This document shows, one piece after another, positions 33,689 to 44,444 of a stretch of 64,000 nt of DNA. The notes beneath the pieces were generated by a model that ran no database searches, was not told the origin of the DNA, and was given only the letters and a program-made list of their open reading frames with translations. The translations under genes and the position numbers were made by a program. The stretch spans positions 109,505-173,504 of the forward strand of contig NZ_SMMX01000008.1 of NCBI RefSeq assembly GCF_004345005.1. Direction: 5' to 3'. This DNA comes from Extibacter muris. GTDB lineage: Bacteria; Bacillota; Clostridia; Lachnospirales; Lachnospiraceae. Each line of letters starts with the position of its first letter. Position 1 is the first letter of the stretch.

Positions 33689-35293
33689 ATGAACACATAT
33701 ACGGTGCTTTTGGTGGATGACGAGGAAGAAGTCATCCAGGTAATCATAAAGAAGATAAATTGGGAATGGCTCGGCTTTTCCGTAATCGGATATGCCAATA
33801 ATGGGGTGAAGGCTCTTGAGATGGTGGAGGAATTCCAGCCGGATGTCGTTATGACGGATATCAAGATGCCCTATATGGATGGCCTGGAGCTGTGCAAACA
33901 CATCAAGGCAGAGTGGCCCGCGACTAAGATCCTGCTCTTTACGGGCTTTGACGAATTTGAATATGCGAAAGAGGCGGTGCATCTGGAGGTCGAGGAATAT
34001 GTGCTCAAACCGGTGAATTCTGTCGAGCTGACCAATGTATTCATACAGATGAAGACGAAGCTGAATCAGGAGATCAGTGAAAAACGGAACGTGGAGACGC
34101 TGCAGAAATATTATCTGGAGTCCCTGCCCCTTCTACAGGCGAACTTCTATTCCACGCTCATCGAGGGGAGAATCACAGAAGCAGAGCTTCCGAAATATCT
34201 CTCGGATTACCAGATTGCTTTTTCCGGGCCGTTCTTTGGCTGTCTTGTAATCTATACCTCGCCGAGCCACGTGCCGGAGCATATGAACCCCCTGCTGTTA
34301 TCCACCGCTGTCCAGAAGCAGGCGGAGGAGTACCTGAGGAAGAAGTGGCAGGCAAAATGCATCTCTTATCTCGGGAATACGGTCCTGATCGTACAGCTGA
34401 AAGACGAAAAAGAGGCCTCAGAGCTGACGGATGAATGCGACAGGTTCTGCCGGTATGCCGAGCGTATCATCGGAGCGGTCGTCACGGTAGGAATCGGACG
34501 GGTCTGCGAGGATATCCTGGATCTGCCGCTGTCTTATGACAGTGCAAGAGAGGCCGTCTCGTACCGGGTGATATATGGGGCTCCCAAGGCTATTAATATA
34601 AAGGAGGTTGCTCCACGGGAGATCGGCAGATCTGGACCGATGAACGCTGGGAAGCTTTCGAACCTGTTTAAGGCAATCAGGCTCAGCCCGGCGCAGGAGA
34701 TAACTGCAGCCGCGGCCGCGTATCTGGAACATCTATCCGTCTCCGCGAAATCCCTTCAGCAGTACCATATTGCGATTATGGAGCTGGTCAGCGGATTATA
34801 CAAATTTGCAACGAATAATAATCTTGACGTGGAAGACTGCCTTGGCGATATGAGGAAGCTGTACAGCCGTCTCCTTGATCTGGAACCGGATGTGATGGGG
34901 ACATGGCTCACTAAGATCAGCCTTTCTTTCAGGGACAGGCTGATCAGTGCCCGGAGCAGTTCCACGCAGTCATTCGTAAGCAAGGCAAAGGAGCATGTCC
35001 ATAGCAACTATGCGGATGAAGAGCTTTCGCTGGACAGCATCTGTAAGATCCTGGGTGTATCAAATTCTTACTTTTCCACCATTTTCAAAAAGGAGACAGG
35101 GAATTCGTTCATCGGTTATCTGACAGAATATCGTATGGAACAGGCATCCCGACAGCTGATAGAGACAGATGAAAAGAATTACATTATCGCTAAGAATGTG
35201 GGCTATACGGATCCGAATTATTTTAGTTATGTATTTAAAAGACAGTTTGGCGTATCCCCGTCCAAATACAGAGTGGAGCATACGAAGAAGTGA
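33689..35293 (+). CDS. YesN-type response regulator, AraC output
   Basis: A 534-residue regulator. The receiver domain (about 1-125) has acidic residues VDDEEE, the phospho-Asp57 in VVMTDIKMPYMDG and the Lys block VLKPVN. A middle region of about 280 residues is of unknown fold. The C-terminal double HTH of the AraC family has ILGVSNSYFSTIFKKETG and VGYTDPNYFSYVFKRQFG. ATG 33689 is chosen from the promoter position and AGAAAAAG. Its stop overlaps the kinase start (GTGA). It probably controls the adjacent mgl genes in response to sugar. Confidence 0.9.
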   Translation: MNTYTVLLVDDEEEVIQVIIKKINWEWLGFSVIGYANNGVKALEMVEEFQPDVVMTDIKMPYMDGLELCKHIKAEWPATKILLFTGFDEFEYAKEAVHLEVEEYVLKPVNSVELTNVFIQMKTKLNQEISEKRNVETLQKYYLESLPLLQANFYSTLIEGRITEAELPKYLSDYQIAFSGPFFGCLVIYTSPSHVPEHMNPLLLSTAVQKQAEEYLRKKWQAKCISYLGNTVLIVQLKDEKEASELTDECDRFCRYAERIIGAVVTVGIGRVCEDILDLPLSYDSAREAVSYRVIYGAPKAINIKEVAPREIGRSGPMNAGKLSNLFKAIRLSPAQEITAAAAAYLEHLSVSAKSLQQYHIAIMELVSGLYKFATNNNLDVEDCLGDMRKLYSRLLDLEPDVMGTWLTKISLSFRDRLISARSSSTQSFVSKAKEHVHSNYADEELSLDSICKILGVSNSYFSTIFKKETGNSFIGYLTEYRMEQASRQLIETDEKNYIIAKNVGYTDPNYFSYVFKRQFGVSPSKYRVEHTKK

Positions 35294-37146
35294 AAGATAA
35301 ATATTTCAGGCGTTTGAATAAAGTAAAGCCGAGAGAGATTCAGTCTACTATCATGATTGCATTTTCCCTGATTTCCCTCTCTCTGATGATGGTTCTTGGA
35401 ATCGTCATGTACATCAGATTCTCCAACTTATCCAGGCAGGAGACGGTGCAAAGTACACAGAAGCTGATGGAACAGACCGGGGAAAATCTGGAGGATTATC
35501 TTGTCAGCATGAGGCAGATATCAGATGCTGCCTATTATAATGTCATAAAAGAAAATGATTTTGCGAGCCAGGACCAGGATATCCAGACCAAGATGAACCT
35601 TCTCTACGAGGCAAACAGGGACAACTTAAGGAGCATTGCAGTCTATAATAACCATGGGAGCCTGCGGATGGCGGAACCGGTCGCGGCACAGAAGGAAGAT
35701 CCCGACGTGACAAGGCAGGACTGGTATAAGCAGGCGATGGATGAGATGGAGAATGTACATTTTTCCACCCCTCATATCCAGAATCTGTTTGATGACGGTA
35801 CTTTCCGTTATTATTGGGTCATATCATTAAGCCGTGTCGTGGAGCTGACAGGCAATGGAGTCTCTCAGCTGGGCGTTCTGCTTGTAGATATGGATTATTC
35901 CAGCATTTCACGTATGATGAAACAGATCAATACGTTGAATACAGAACAATATTACTATCTGTGCGACAGCAGCGGGCAGATCATCTACCATCCGCGGCAG
36001 ATACAGATCAGCGACGGGATATACAATGAAAACAGCAAGGCAGCCGCGGGCTACAAGGACGGCGTCTATGATGAGCGCTTTGAAGGGGAGTCCCGCAAGG
36101 TCGTGGTCAATACGATCAGCTATACCGGATGGAAGCTGGTGGGCGTAATCCCGAATGCCACGTTTACACACGGAACAATCAGTATCCGGTATTTTATCGC
36201 CATCCTCGTGCTCCTGATGGCCATGATGCTGGTGGTGATCAACCGTGTCGTTTCTGTCAGGATATCCAGCCCTATTTTAAAACTGGATGATTCGGTCAAA
36301 GGATATGAAGCAGGGGAAACACCGGAAATCTACATAGGCGGGTCGCTTGAAATCCGGCACCTCGGCCATTCGATACAGCGTTCGTATGAGCAGATCGACA
36401 CGCTTATGAAGAAGATTGTCCTGGAACAGAATGAGCGGAGGAAGAGCGAGCTTGACGCGCTGCAGAGCCAGATCAATCCTCACTTTCTGTATAATACATT
36501 AGAGTCGATTGTCTGGATGGTGGAAGGGGAGCGGAACAATGAGGCGGTATTCATGCTTTCACAGCTGGCGAAGCTCTTCCGCATCAGCCTCTCCAAGGGT
36601 AGTACGGTAATCACCGTGAAGGATGAGCTGCAGCATGCGCAGAGCTATATGAACATACAGAAGATCCGTTACAAGAATACATTTTCCATATCATTTCATG
36701 TGGATCCGGCCATCTATGGATATTGTACGGTCAAGCTGATCTTGCAGCCGATACTCGAAAATGCAATCAACTATGGGGTCAGCGGCATGGATGACTGCGG
36801 GGAAATCACGGTGACCGGCAGGCTGGCGGGCGGCGATCTGATTCTTGCTGTGACAGACAATGGAATGGGGATGACCAGTGAGGAAGCGGAGCTGGTCCTG
36901 ACAGACAGTGAGCGGGTTCACAAACATGGTTCCGGAGTCGGCCTTGTGAATGTCAACAACCGTATCCAGATCCTCTTTGGAAAAGAGTATGGCCTTGCCA
37001 TCGAAAGCGAACCCGATGAGGGCACCACAGTATCCATTCGCCTTCCGGCAGTTCCGTATACAGAGGATAATAGAAAAGTTCTGGAACAGGGTCATATCTT
37101 CAGCATGGAAGAAATGAATGACGGGGAGAATGGCGATGAAGAATGA
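35290..37146 (+). CDS. YesM-type sensor histidine kinase
   Basis: A 618-residue membrane kinase. The first helix is at about 17-40, an extracellular Cache-like sensor spans about 41-295, the second helix is YFIAILVLLMAMMLVVI, then HAMP, then the His-kinase block LQSQINPHFLYNTLESI (phospho-His) and the ATPase domain with LQPILENAINYGVSG, DNGMGM and GSGVGLVNVNNRI. Starts with GTG overlapping the response-regulator stop. Followed by two binding-protein genes, one starting inside its last codons, which suggests ligand-loaded binding proteins signal through its extracellular domain (inference). Confidence 0.92.
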   Translation: MKDKYFRRLNKVKPREIQSTIMIAFSLISLSLMMVLGIVMYIRFSNLSRQETVQSTQKLMEQTGENLEDYLVSMRQISDAAYYNVIKENDFASQDQDIQTKMNLLYEANRDNLRSIAVYNNHGSLRMAEPVAAQKEDPDVTRQDWYKQAMDEMENVHFSTPHIQNLFDDGTFRYYWVISLSRVVELTGNGVSQLGVLLVDMDYSSISRMMKQINTLNTEQYYYLCDSSGQIIYHPRQIQISDGIYNENSKAAAGYKDGVYDERFEGESRKVVVNTISYTGWKLVGVIPNATFTHGTISIRYFIAILVLLMAMMLVVINRVVSVRISSPILKLDDSVKGYEAGETPEIYIGGSLEIRHLGHSIQRSYEQIDTLMKKIVLEQNERRKSELDALQSQINPHFLYNTLESIVWMVEGERNNEAVFMLSQLAKLFRISLSKGSTVITVKDELQHAQSYMNIQKIRYKNTFSISFHVDPAIYGYCTVKLILQPILENAINYGVSGMDDCGEITVTGRLAGGDLILAVTDNGMGMTSEEAELVLTDSERVHKHGSGVGLVNVNNRIQILFGKEYGLAIESEPDEGTTVSIRLPAVPYTEDNRKVLEQGHIFSMEEMNDGENGDEE

Positions 37147-38110
37147 CAAAAAAGTGTTTATTCTGATAGAAGCAGTTCTGGGGGCGATTGTTCTAGCAAT
37201 GGCAATCTTTCTGCTATCGGAAAAATCAGAGCGAGATATGGATAAGGTCTCTGTCATCGTCCAGAATTCAGGTGACAATCAATGGGCGGCCTTTATCTAT
37301 GGCCTGAAAATGGCAGCGGCAGACCAAAAGGTTGAACTGCTGGTCGTCAACACAGAAACGATGCTGACGGTGGAAGAGCAGAAAGGCCTCATAGACAGCG
37401 AGATCGAGAACGGGGCCGACGCAGTTATCGTCCAGCCCGTTCCGGGGCAGGACACGCAAGAGATGTTAAAAAGGGTCAGGAACAGGGTTCCTGTCATGCA
37501 GGCAGGATACGCGGCATCTGAGGAAAGGGACGCCTCTGTGCTCCCGACTACGGAACCGGATCATTATGCCATGGGTACAGCGCTGGCAGAGGAACTGCTC
37601 AAAGATTATAATGGGAACTTAGATGGAAAGACGATTGGGATTCTAACGGAGTCAGGGGACTCGGAGGCTTCGGCAAATCGGAAGCAGGGATTCATGGATG
37701 GAATCAAAGATACAGGTGCGAAGATCCGGTGGACGGCTGCACGTACATTTGAGGAAGACGGTGAAGTTTTGCTGGAGGACCAGCCTGAGGCGAATCTTGT
37801 AGTGGCACTTGATGATAACAGCCTGACAACAGCCGGGGAATGCTCTGCGGCCAATAATCTGCATGGGGCGATTGTGTATGGTATCGGGAATTCTACAGAA
37901 GCTGCTTATTATCTGGATGCAGGATACGTGGAATGTCTCGTGGTGCCGGATGAATTTAACGTAGGGTACCAGAGTCTGACGGTGATTGCAGAAAGCCTTG
38001 GAAATCGTCTCCGAAGATCCCGGGATATCACGGTCTCGTATACGGTCATCCGTAGCGACACACTGTTCTCAAAAGAAAATCAGGAAATTCTCTTTACCAT
38101 GAGCCAGTAG
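37136..38110 (+). CDS. Membrane-anchored periplasmic-binding-type protein
   Basis: A 324-residue protein with an N-terminal hydrophobic anchor (FILIEAVLGAIVLAMAIFLL, no lipobox) and a type I periplasmic-binding fold: VSVIVQNSGDNQWAAFIYG, NGADAVIVQPV, GILTESGDSEASANRKQG, VVALDDNSLTTAGE. The ATG at 37136 overlaps the end of the kinase gene and follows a GGGGAG site. No transporter subunits follow, so it is more likely a sensory accessory of the YesM kinase than an uptake component. Its ligand is presumably a sugar. Confidence 0.82.
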   Translation: MKNDKKVFILIEAVLGAIVLAMAIFLLSEKSERDMDKVSVIVQNSGDNQWAAFIYGLKMAAADQKVELLVVNTETMLTVEEQKGLIDSEIENGADAVIVQPVPGQDTQEMLKRVRNRVPVMQAGYAASEERDASVLPTTEPDHYAMGTALAEELLKDYNGNLDGKTIGILTESGDSEASANRKQGFMDGIKDTGAKIRWTAARTFEEDGEVLLEDQPEANLVVALDDNSLTTAGECSAANNLHGAIVYGIGNSTEAAYYLDAGYVECLVVPDEFNVGYQSLTVIAESLGNRLRRSRDITVSYTVIRSDTLFSKENQEILFTMSQ

Positions 38111-38132
38111 GAAGAAAACCAGAGGTATATGA

Positions 38133-39176
38133 ATGAAGATGAAAAGAATGTTGGCGGCAGGGATTGTATTGTGCATGAGTATCCGGCTGCTGTGTGCATG
38201 CGGCAGGGCGGAGCGGGATACGGCGGAGAAGGTGCAGGTCGGAGTCACATACTATGATCAGAGCGATACATTTTTGTGCGAGCTGCTCACTGATTTTAAA
38301 GAGCAGCTTAAAAAGTGCGAGCGGGACGGCCTCGAGACTTCGGTGATAATCCAGGACGCGGGCGGCTTACAGAAAACCCAGAATGACCAGGTAAAGGAAC
38401 TGATCGATGCGGGCTGCAATGTTCTGTGCGTCAATCTGGTAGACAGGGCAGACCCTTCAGAAATTATCGATCTAGCAAGGGAATATGACGTGCCCATCAT
38501 ATTCTTTAACAGGGAACCGGTCGCGGAGGATATGATGCAGTGGGACAAGCTCTACTATGTTGGCGCATATGCAAGACAGTCCGGCCAGATGCAGGGCGAG
38601 CTGGCTGCCGATCTGATAAAGGCAGACAGCCGGATCGACCGCAATAAGGACGGTAAGATCCAATATGTGGTGCTGGAAGGAGAACCAGGCCACCAGGATG
38701 CAATCATAAGGACGGAGACAGCGGTCGAAAGCCTGAGAGAGAATGGCATTGTTCTTGAGAAAAAGGGCTACCAGATTGCCAACTGGAACCGGGCACAGGC
38801 GCAGAACCGTATGGAGCAGATGATCAGCCAGTATCGGAATGATATTGAACTTGTCCTGGCCAATAATGACGACATGGCGCTTGGAGCGCTTGATGCCTAT
38901 AAGAAGCTGAACTATACGGAGACGAACCTGCCGGTGTTCTTCGGAATCGACGGGACGGATGTGGGATTAGAAGCAGTTGCCAGCAGGCGCCTGTCCGGGA
39001 CGGTGTATAATGATAAGGAAGGACAGGCAAAAGCCATGGCAGAGCTGGCGGAGGCGCTTGTAACCGGAGGAGAGCCGGAAGAGATTGGACTTACGAATGA
39101 AAGATATTGCTACCTGCCATATTTTAAAGTGACGATAGATAACGTGGAAGAGTATCTTGAGAATAATACTCGTTAA
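38133..39176 (+). CDS. Galactose-binding lipoprotein, normal order, probable sensor
   Basis: A 347-residue MglB-like lipoprotein (lipobox IRLLCAC, Cys about 23). Unlike the permuted protein at 28962 it has the usual order: VTYYDQSDTFLCELLTDF, LCVNLVDRADPSE, PIIFFNREP, calcium-type loop DRNKDGKIQ, GEPGHQDA, NWNRAQAQ, NNDDMALGALDA, FFGIDGTDVG. All sugar-contact positions look conserved. It is encoded with the two-component system rather than with transport genes, so a co-receptor role for the kinase is inferred. ATG at 38133, 22 bases after the previous gene. Confidence 0.85.
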   Translation: MKMKRMLAAGIVLCMSIRLLCACGRAERDTAEKVQVGVTYYDQSDTFLCELLTDFKEQLKKCERDGLETSVIIQDAGGLQKTQNDQVKELIDAGCNVLCVNLVDRADPSEIIDLAREYDVPIIFFNREPVAEDMMQWDKLYYVGAYARQSGQMQGELAADLIKADSRIDRNKDGKIQYVVLEGEPGHQDAIIRTETAVESLRENGIVLEKKGYQIANWNRAQAQNRMEQMISQYRNDIELVLANNDDMALGALDAYKKLNYTETNLPVFFGIDGTDVGLEAVASRRLSGTVYNDKEGQAKAMAELAEALVTGGEPEEIGLTNERYCYLPYFKVTIDNVEEYLENNTR

Positions 39177-39209
39177 AATAGTGCGGAAAGTTAGAGGAGG
39201 GCGGAACAG

Positions 39210-42200
39210 ATGCAGAAAGAGGAAGAGCGTTTCAGGCAGCCAGAAGAAGAGCTGAAGGCGTCCAATGAAAAGATGCAGGACATCATTAACGCAATTCCCG
39301 GCGGTGTGGCAATCTATAAAGTTTCGGACAGATTTGAAACGGTGTATTTCTCTGATGGGGTGCCGGCATTGTCTGGCTATTCAGTGGAGGAATACAAAGA
39401 GCTCGTCAAAGGTGACGCCGCCGAGATGACCTATCGGGAAGACACGGAGATGGTAGTGTCAAAGGCACGGGAGGTCATAGGCTCACGCGGGATTGCCAGC
39501 ATTGAATTCCGCAAGCTGCACAAGGACGGGCACATCGTATGGGGCAGGGCACAGGTCAAATGGATGGGAGAGGAAGATGGATATCCTCTGCTCCACTGTG
39601 TATTCCACAATATCTCAGAGATCAAGGAAGCGCAGCTGGAGATGAGGCATATCATCCATTCGATTCCGGGCGGCATCGCCAGCTACCAGGTAGTGTAGAA
39701 CCGGTTTGTGCCAACCTTCTATTCCGATGGCGTGACGGAACTGTCGGGCCATACCCGAAAGGAGTACGAAGAGATTATCCGTGGGAATGCACTGAACATC
39801 ATATACGAGCAGGACAGGGAGCGGGTGATGAAAGCTGCCGCAGAGGCCCTGTTAAGCGGCGAAGTCCTTGATGTGTCCTATCGAACGCGGCATAAGAACG
39901 GGAATCTCATATGGGTTCATCTCAATGGCAGGCGGATGGGTCCGCAGGCAGATGTTATACGGTTTTACGCCGTATTTACGGGTATGTCCGCAGAGACCCG
40001 TATATTTCAGGAAATGGTCAATGAGACGGCAGACGGCATCTATGTCATCGCAAAAGAGAATTACGAGCTGCTCTATGTCAATGAATCGAAAGATCTCTTC
40101 GCCGGCGGCAGGGACTGCCTTGGTGAGAAATGTTACAAAGCGCTTCACCACAGGGATGAGGTGAGCGGGTTCTGTACGCTTGGATGCCATGAACCGGACG
40201 GTGGGGAACATGAGATGGCGGTTCCGGGTACCGGGCGTTACTACAGCACACGTTTCCGGGAGACGGTCTGGAACGGGATACCGGCATATGTCAAATTTAT
40301 CAGTGATATCACGCAGGAGGTTACGACCCGGAAAGAGAAAGAACGGCTGGAACAATATTTCCAGACGATCCTCAGCAATCTTCCCGGAGGCGTTGCCGTT
40401 GTCCACTATGAGAAAGACGGCAGTATGACGCCGGAATTCTTATCCGACGGCTTTGCGGCGATTACTGAGATGACGCCGGATGAGGCGTGGCGGCTGTATA
40501 AGGAGGACGCCATGGCAGGGGTCCATCCTGACGACAGGGAACATGTGACGGAACAGATGAATGAATATATTGCCAGCGAAGCCCGCAGCTGGAAGATCAT
40601 ATATCGTCTGAAGAAAGGAAGCGACGGCTATGTCTGGGTGAAGAACAATCTGTCCCTCATAGAGAATGAAGGGGGAGAAAGGCGTGTCTATGCCATGTAC
40701 CAGGACATGACGAAAGAACGTGAGGAACAGGAGAAGCTGCGCCGGCAGTATCAGGATATGCTCATGCAGCATTATCATACGCACGGAGCGGATACGCTCG
40801 TACTCGGCCACTGCAATGTGACGCAGAACAGAATTCTGGAAATCAGCGATTATACAGGCTCAGGCCTGCTCGATACGTTTGGTACCGTGAGGGATGAGTT
40901 CTTCACCGGAATCGGCGGGTTCATCGTAGATGAGAAGGAACGGCGGCAGTTTTATGAAAGGTATCTGAACAAGCCTTCGCTGGAGGCGTACTCGCAGTGA
41001 CGGACAGTACCCGCCAGACGGTTGCGGACCGTATCATGTACCAGCTTTCGTCTTCCGGTTATGACTTTATCGCAGATATAGATCTGGACGAGGATACTTA
41101 TTCCATTCTGTCATATGGTGAAAATGGAAGCGGCATGCCTCCGGAAAAAGGATGCCATTCTGAATGGGTGGATGAGATGCTTGACACGAGGGTGGTTCCG
41201 AAAGACCGGGAACGGTTCCGAAAGAATCTGGATGCTGCAAATATACGGAGAAGGCTTGAAAGCAGGCAATCTTATACAATTGCCTATTCTGTGATTGAAA
41301 AGAAGGGTGATATCCGCACGAAGAACCTGACCGTGTCTGCCGCCGATCTGCGGATTGGCAGGGTATCCCTTTCCAGGACAGATATTATTGAGCCGGTCCG
41401 GGAACAGCAGGCGCTGCTGCGTGTCATCGCGTATACGTTTGAGCTTGCCGGATTTATCGATATCAGTTCCGGAAGCTTTACGATGTACACGAGAGATACG
41501 GTACTTAATAATCTGCAGCCTTACTTTATCGAAGATTACGATGCAGGGATCCGCAATTTTGTAAAGGATTATGGAACGGAAGAGAACAGGGGGGGAATAT
41601 ATCACAGCTTTCGGACGGAAACGATGAAGAGAAAGCTGGAGGAAGAACAGAATGGATACGACTTTTTATTTCCATACGTACGGGAAGGCGAAGAGCGGTA
41701 TAAGCAGATCAATGTCATGTGGGGGGATATCAACCACAGTACAATCTGCCTCGTGCGGGCAGATGTGACAGATATGCTGGCTGCTGAGAGGAGGAATAAG
41801 AAGGCGCTGGAGAACGCCCTCGTACTTGCCGAAGAGGCGAACCGGGCTAAGAGCGACTTCCTGTCTGCTATGAGCCATGACATACGGACGCCGATGAACG
41901 CCATCATGGGGATGACGATGCTGGCAAAAGCCCATCTCGGAGAACAGAGCCGCGTGGCAGACTGTCTTGATAAGATTTCCATATCCTCCGGACATCTTTT
42001 GAGCCTGATAAATGATATTCTGGATATGAGCAAGATTGAAAGTGCGCAGATTACCATGAACAGTATGGCGATATTTCTTCCGGAGATGCTGGAGAGGCTT
42101 TCGGCCATCATCGCCCCCCCAGGCAAGGGAAGCCGGCCTCCGGTTCTAGATAGAGGCCGGGAACGTACGGAACAGCTATTTTTGCGGCGACGCTCTGCGT

Positions 42201-43001
42201 ATCAACCAGATTCTCATCAACATACTGAGCAATGCGGTAAAATATACGCGTAAGGGCGGAAGCGTGGAGTTTCTTGTAGAAGAGGTTCCGCCCGTGATGT
42301 GTCCGGACGCGCTGCGTTACAGGTTTACCGTGAGCGATACAGGAGTCGGGATGTCCGAGGAATTTCTCATGCACATATTCGACCCGTTCGCCCGGAGCGA
42401 CGGCACGGAGCGCATCGAGGGAACAGGGCTGGGACTGAGCATCACGAAAGGACTCGTGGACCTCATGGGGGGAGAGATCTGTGTGGACAGCCCACCGGGC
42501 AAAGGGAGCCGTTTCCAGGTGGAACTGGAATTCCAGCATGCTGATATGGATTCCGATGCTGTAGGAGCAGACAGAAAGGTGTCCGAAGCAGGTGAAGCAG
42601 ATGCCCGCATATTTGTAGGGATGCATTTTCTCGTCGCGGAAGACAATGAGATCAATGCAGAGATACTGTGTGAGCTGCTGGCGATGTACGGTGCGGAAAC
42701 AGTCGTCAAAGAGGACGGGCGGCAGGTGGTTCGGGCATTCCGGGACGCCGGACCGGATACATACGATGCAATCCTCATGGACATACAGATGCCTGAGATG
42801 AATGGTTATGAGGCTACACGTGCCATCCGTCGCATGGAACGTGAAGATGCAGCCGGAATCCCGATAATTGCTATGACTGCCAATGCGTTTGCAGAGGATG
42901 TAAAAGCGGCCGCAGATGCCGGTATGAATGCCCATGTGGCAAAACCGGTGGATGTGGATGTGCTGAGGAGGACGCTAAAAGAAGCAGTGGGGGTTAAGTG
43001 A
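39210..43001 (+). pseudogene. PAS-rich hybrid histidine kinase, broken by several lesions
   Basis: Four consecutive frames make one hybrid kinase of about 1,260 residues. PAS domains repeat from the N-terminus (INAIPGGVAIYK, IHSIPGGIASYQVV, LSNLPGGVAVVHY). The His-kinase block is FLSAMSHDIRTPMNAIMGM, the ATPase block DTGVGMSEEF and GTGLGLSI, and the receiver has ILMDIQMPEMNGYEA. Lesions are TAG at 39696, a frame change at 40997-41000 (GTGA overlap, possibly a true gene boundary), a frameshift at the C7 run 42114-42120 and TAG near 42147. AGAGGAGGG precedes the first ATG. Probably inactive. Confidence 0.82.
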
Positions 43002-43002
43002 A

Positions 43003-43112
43003 GTGGACGCCGGGGCGAAGCCGGCTGGAGGATGCTTCGGTGCGTCCGAGGCTCCGGCTAATCCTTGTCCTCATAACTTTGCGGCAGAGTCGCTGATGGC
43101 AGTTCCTTTTAA
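43003..43112 (+). repeat. GC-rich dispersed repeat, copy B
   Basis: Begins at the kinase stop codon and aligns with 5467-5578. Shared words include GTGCGTCCGAGGCT/ATGCGTCCGAGGCT and CTTTGCGGCAGAGTCGCTGA. Both copies directly follow a stop codon on the same strand, so the element may favour, or act at, transcript ends. Confidence 0.65.
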
Positions 43113-43117
43113 TCTGC

Positions 43118-43440
43118 TTATACGTTCATTTTGTTCATCGTGAAATTATTCTTCTTACATACGATGATACCTTCCGACTGCAGTTTGCCTATCTCGTTGG
43201 ACAGGGCGCTCCGGTCTACGGACAGATAATCCGCCAGCTGCTGTCGGTTGAAAGGAATCTCGAAGGTGGAGCAGTCGTATTTCAGCGATTCCGTAGACAG
43301 ATAGGAGAGCAGCCGTTCCCGTATCGTGCGTCTCGTCAGGTGTTCCATCTTTTTCGTGAGCGCTACATTTTTCGCAGAGATAGCTGCCAGCAGGTTCTGT
43401 ATGAGCCTCGTGTGGAAGGTGCAGGCTGTAGTACAGACCG
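43118..43440 (-). pseudogene. Crp/Fnr-family regulator (HcpR-like), C-terminal part only
   Basis: Read on the minus strand, about 105 codons encode the C-terminal half of a Crp/Fnr regulator: the dimer helix FHTRLIQNLLAAISAKNVAL, then TRRTIRERLLSYLS and the DNA-recognition helix FNRQQLADYLSVDRSALSN. The N-terminal effector domain is missing. The gene is joined head to head with a truncated hcp gene on the plus strand. Regulators of this type (HcpR) are typically divergently transcribed next to hcp, so one deletion removed both start regions. Confidence 0.75.
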
Positions 43441-44351
43441 TCAATATCCTTCTGCTCGAGCAGACAGTGGATAAAGGGATACATGTCTACACGCACGGCG
43501 AGATGCTCCCGGCCCACGCTTATCCCGAACTAAAGAAGTATCCGCAGCTAAAGGGCAATTTTGGCACCGCATGGCAGAACCAGCAGAAGGAATTCGACCA
43601 CATACCGGGAGCTGTCCTTTTTACGACGAACTGCCTCATGCCTGTAAAAGAAAGCTATGCAGACCGCGTCTTTACGACAGAGGTCGTGTCATATCCTGAG
43701 ATGGTGCACATAGGGGAAGATAAAGATTTTACTCCGGTGATAGAAAAGGCGCTGGCGCTCGGCGGGTATGCCGCGGATGTCGAGATGACAGGAATCAACG
43801 GAGGGACTGAACTGATGACGGGCTTTGGACATGGCGAGGTATTAGGAATGGCAGACAAAGTGGTCGATGCGGTGAAGAGTGGCGCAATCAGTCATTTCTT
43901 CCTGGTCGGGGGATACGATGGCGCACGCACGGGCAGGAACTACTATACGGAATTTGTGAAGCAGACTCCTGAGGACTCCATAATCCTTACCCTGGCCTGT
44001 GGAAAATACCGTTTTAATGATTTGGATCTGGGAACTATAGGAGGCCTCCCAAGGATAATGGATATGGGCCAGTGCAATGACGCCTACGGTGCCATAAAAG
44101 TGGCGGCTGCTCTGGCAGACGCGTTCGGTTGTGGAATTAACGAACTGCCGCTGTCCATGGTACTATCGTGGTATGAGCAGAAAGCAGTATGCATCCTTCT
44201 TACGCTGCTGCATCTTGGGATTAAGAATATCTACCTGGGACCGACCTTGCCTGCCTTCCTTTCCGACAACGTGTTAGGTCATCTCGTGGACAACTACAAT
44301 ATCTCTCCGATAAGCACGCCGGAGCTGGATCTGAAAAAGATACTCGGCTAG
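43434..44351 (+). pseudogene. hcp: Hydroxylamine reductase (hybrid cluster protein), N-terminal half lost
   Basis: The frame encodes the last 300 or so residues of Hcp: HVYTHGEMLPAHAYPEL, NFGTAWQNQQKEF, cluster ligand blocks LFTTNCLMPVK and DMGQCNDAYGA, and the Glu ligand in LSWYEQKAVCILLTL, ending normally at 44351. The N-terminal roughly 240 residues with the CxxC-type [4Fe-4S] site are missing. There is no ribosome-binding site at the breakpoint, so a stable enzyme is unlikely. Intact Hcp detoxifies nitric oxide or hydroxylamine. Confidence 0.85.
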
Positions 44352-44383
44352 ATATTACCTTCTGCTTCTGGAAGCGGATAACA

Positions 44384-44412
44384 TTGTCTTATCGATACTG
44401 TTGGGATATAAT
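44384..44412 (+). promoter_or_regulatory. Promoter of the response regulator/kinase pair
   Basis: TTGTCT (44384-44389), 17 bases, TATAAT (44407-44412), 32 bases before the regulator ATG at 44445. Confidence 0.72.
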
Positions 44413-44444
44413 AGTGTTTAACGTTTCAAAGGAGATAATAATAT

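Noticed and set aside
40997..41000. Two separate genes (PAS protein and hybrid kinase) with a GTGA overlap
   Set aside because: Not fully excluded, but the second part has no ribosome-binding site and begins mid-domain, so a frameshift in one kinase gene is preferred.
28460..42149. Three in-frame TAG codons in otherwise conserved protein sequence (tpiA, hybrid kinase twice), suggesting amber recoding
   Set aside because: Other broken genes have TAA, TGA and frameshifts, and TAG serves as a normal stop in intact genes (for example at 1407). General decay or sequence error explains it better.
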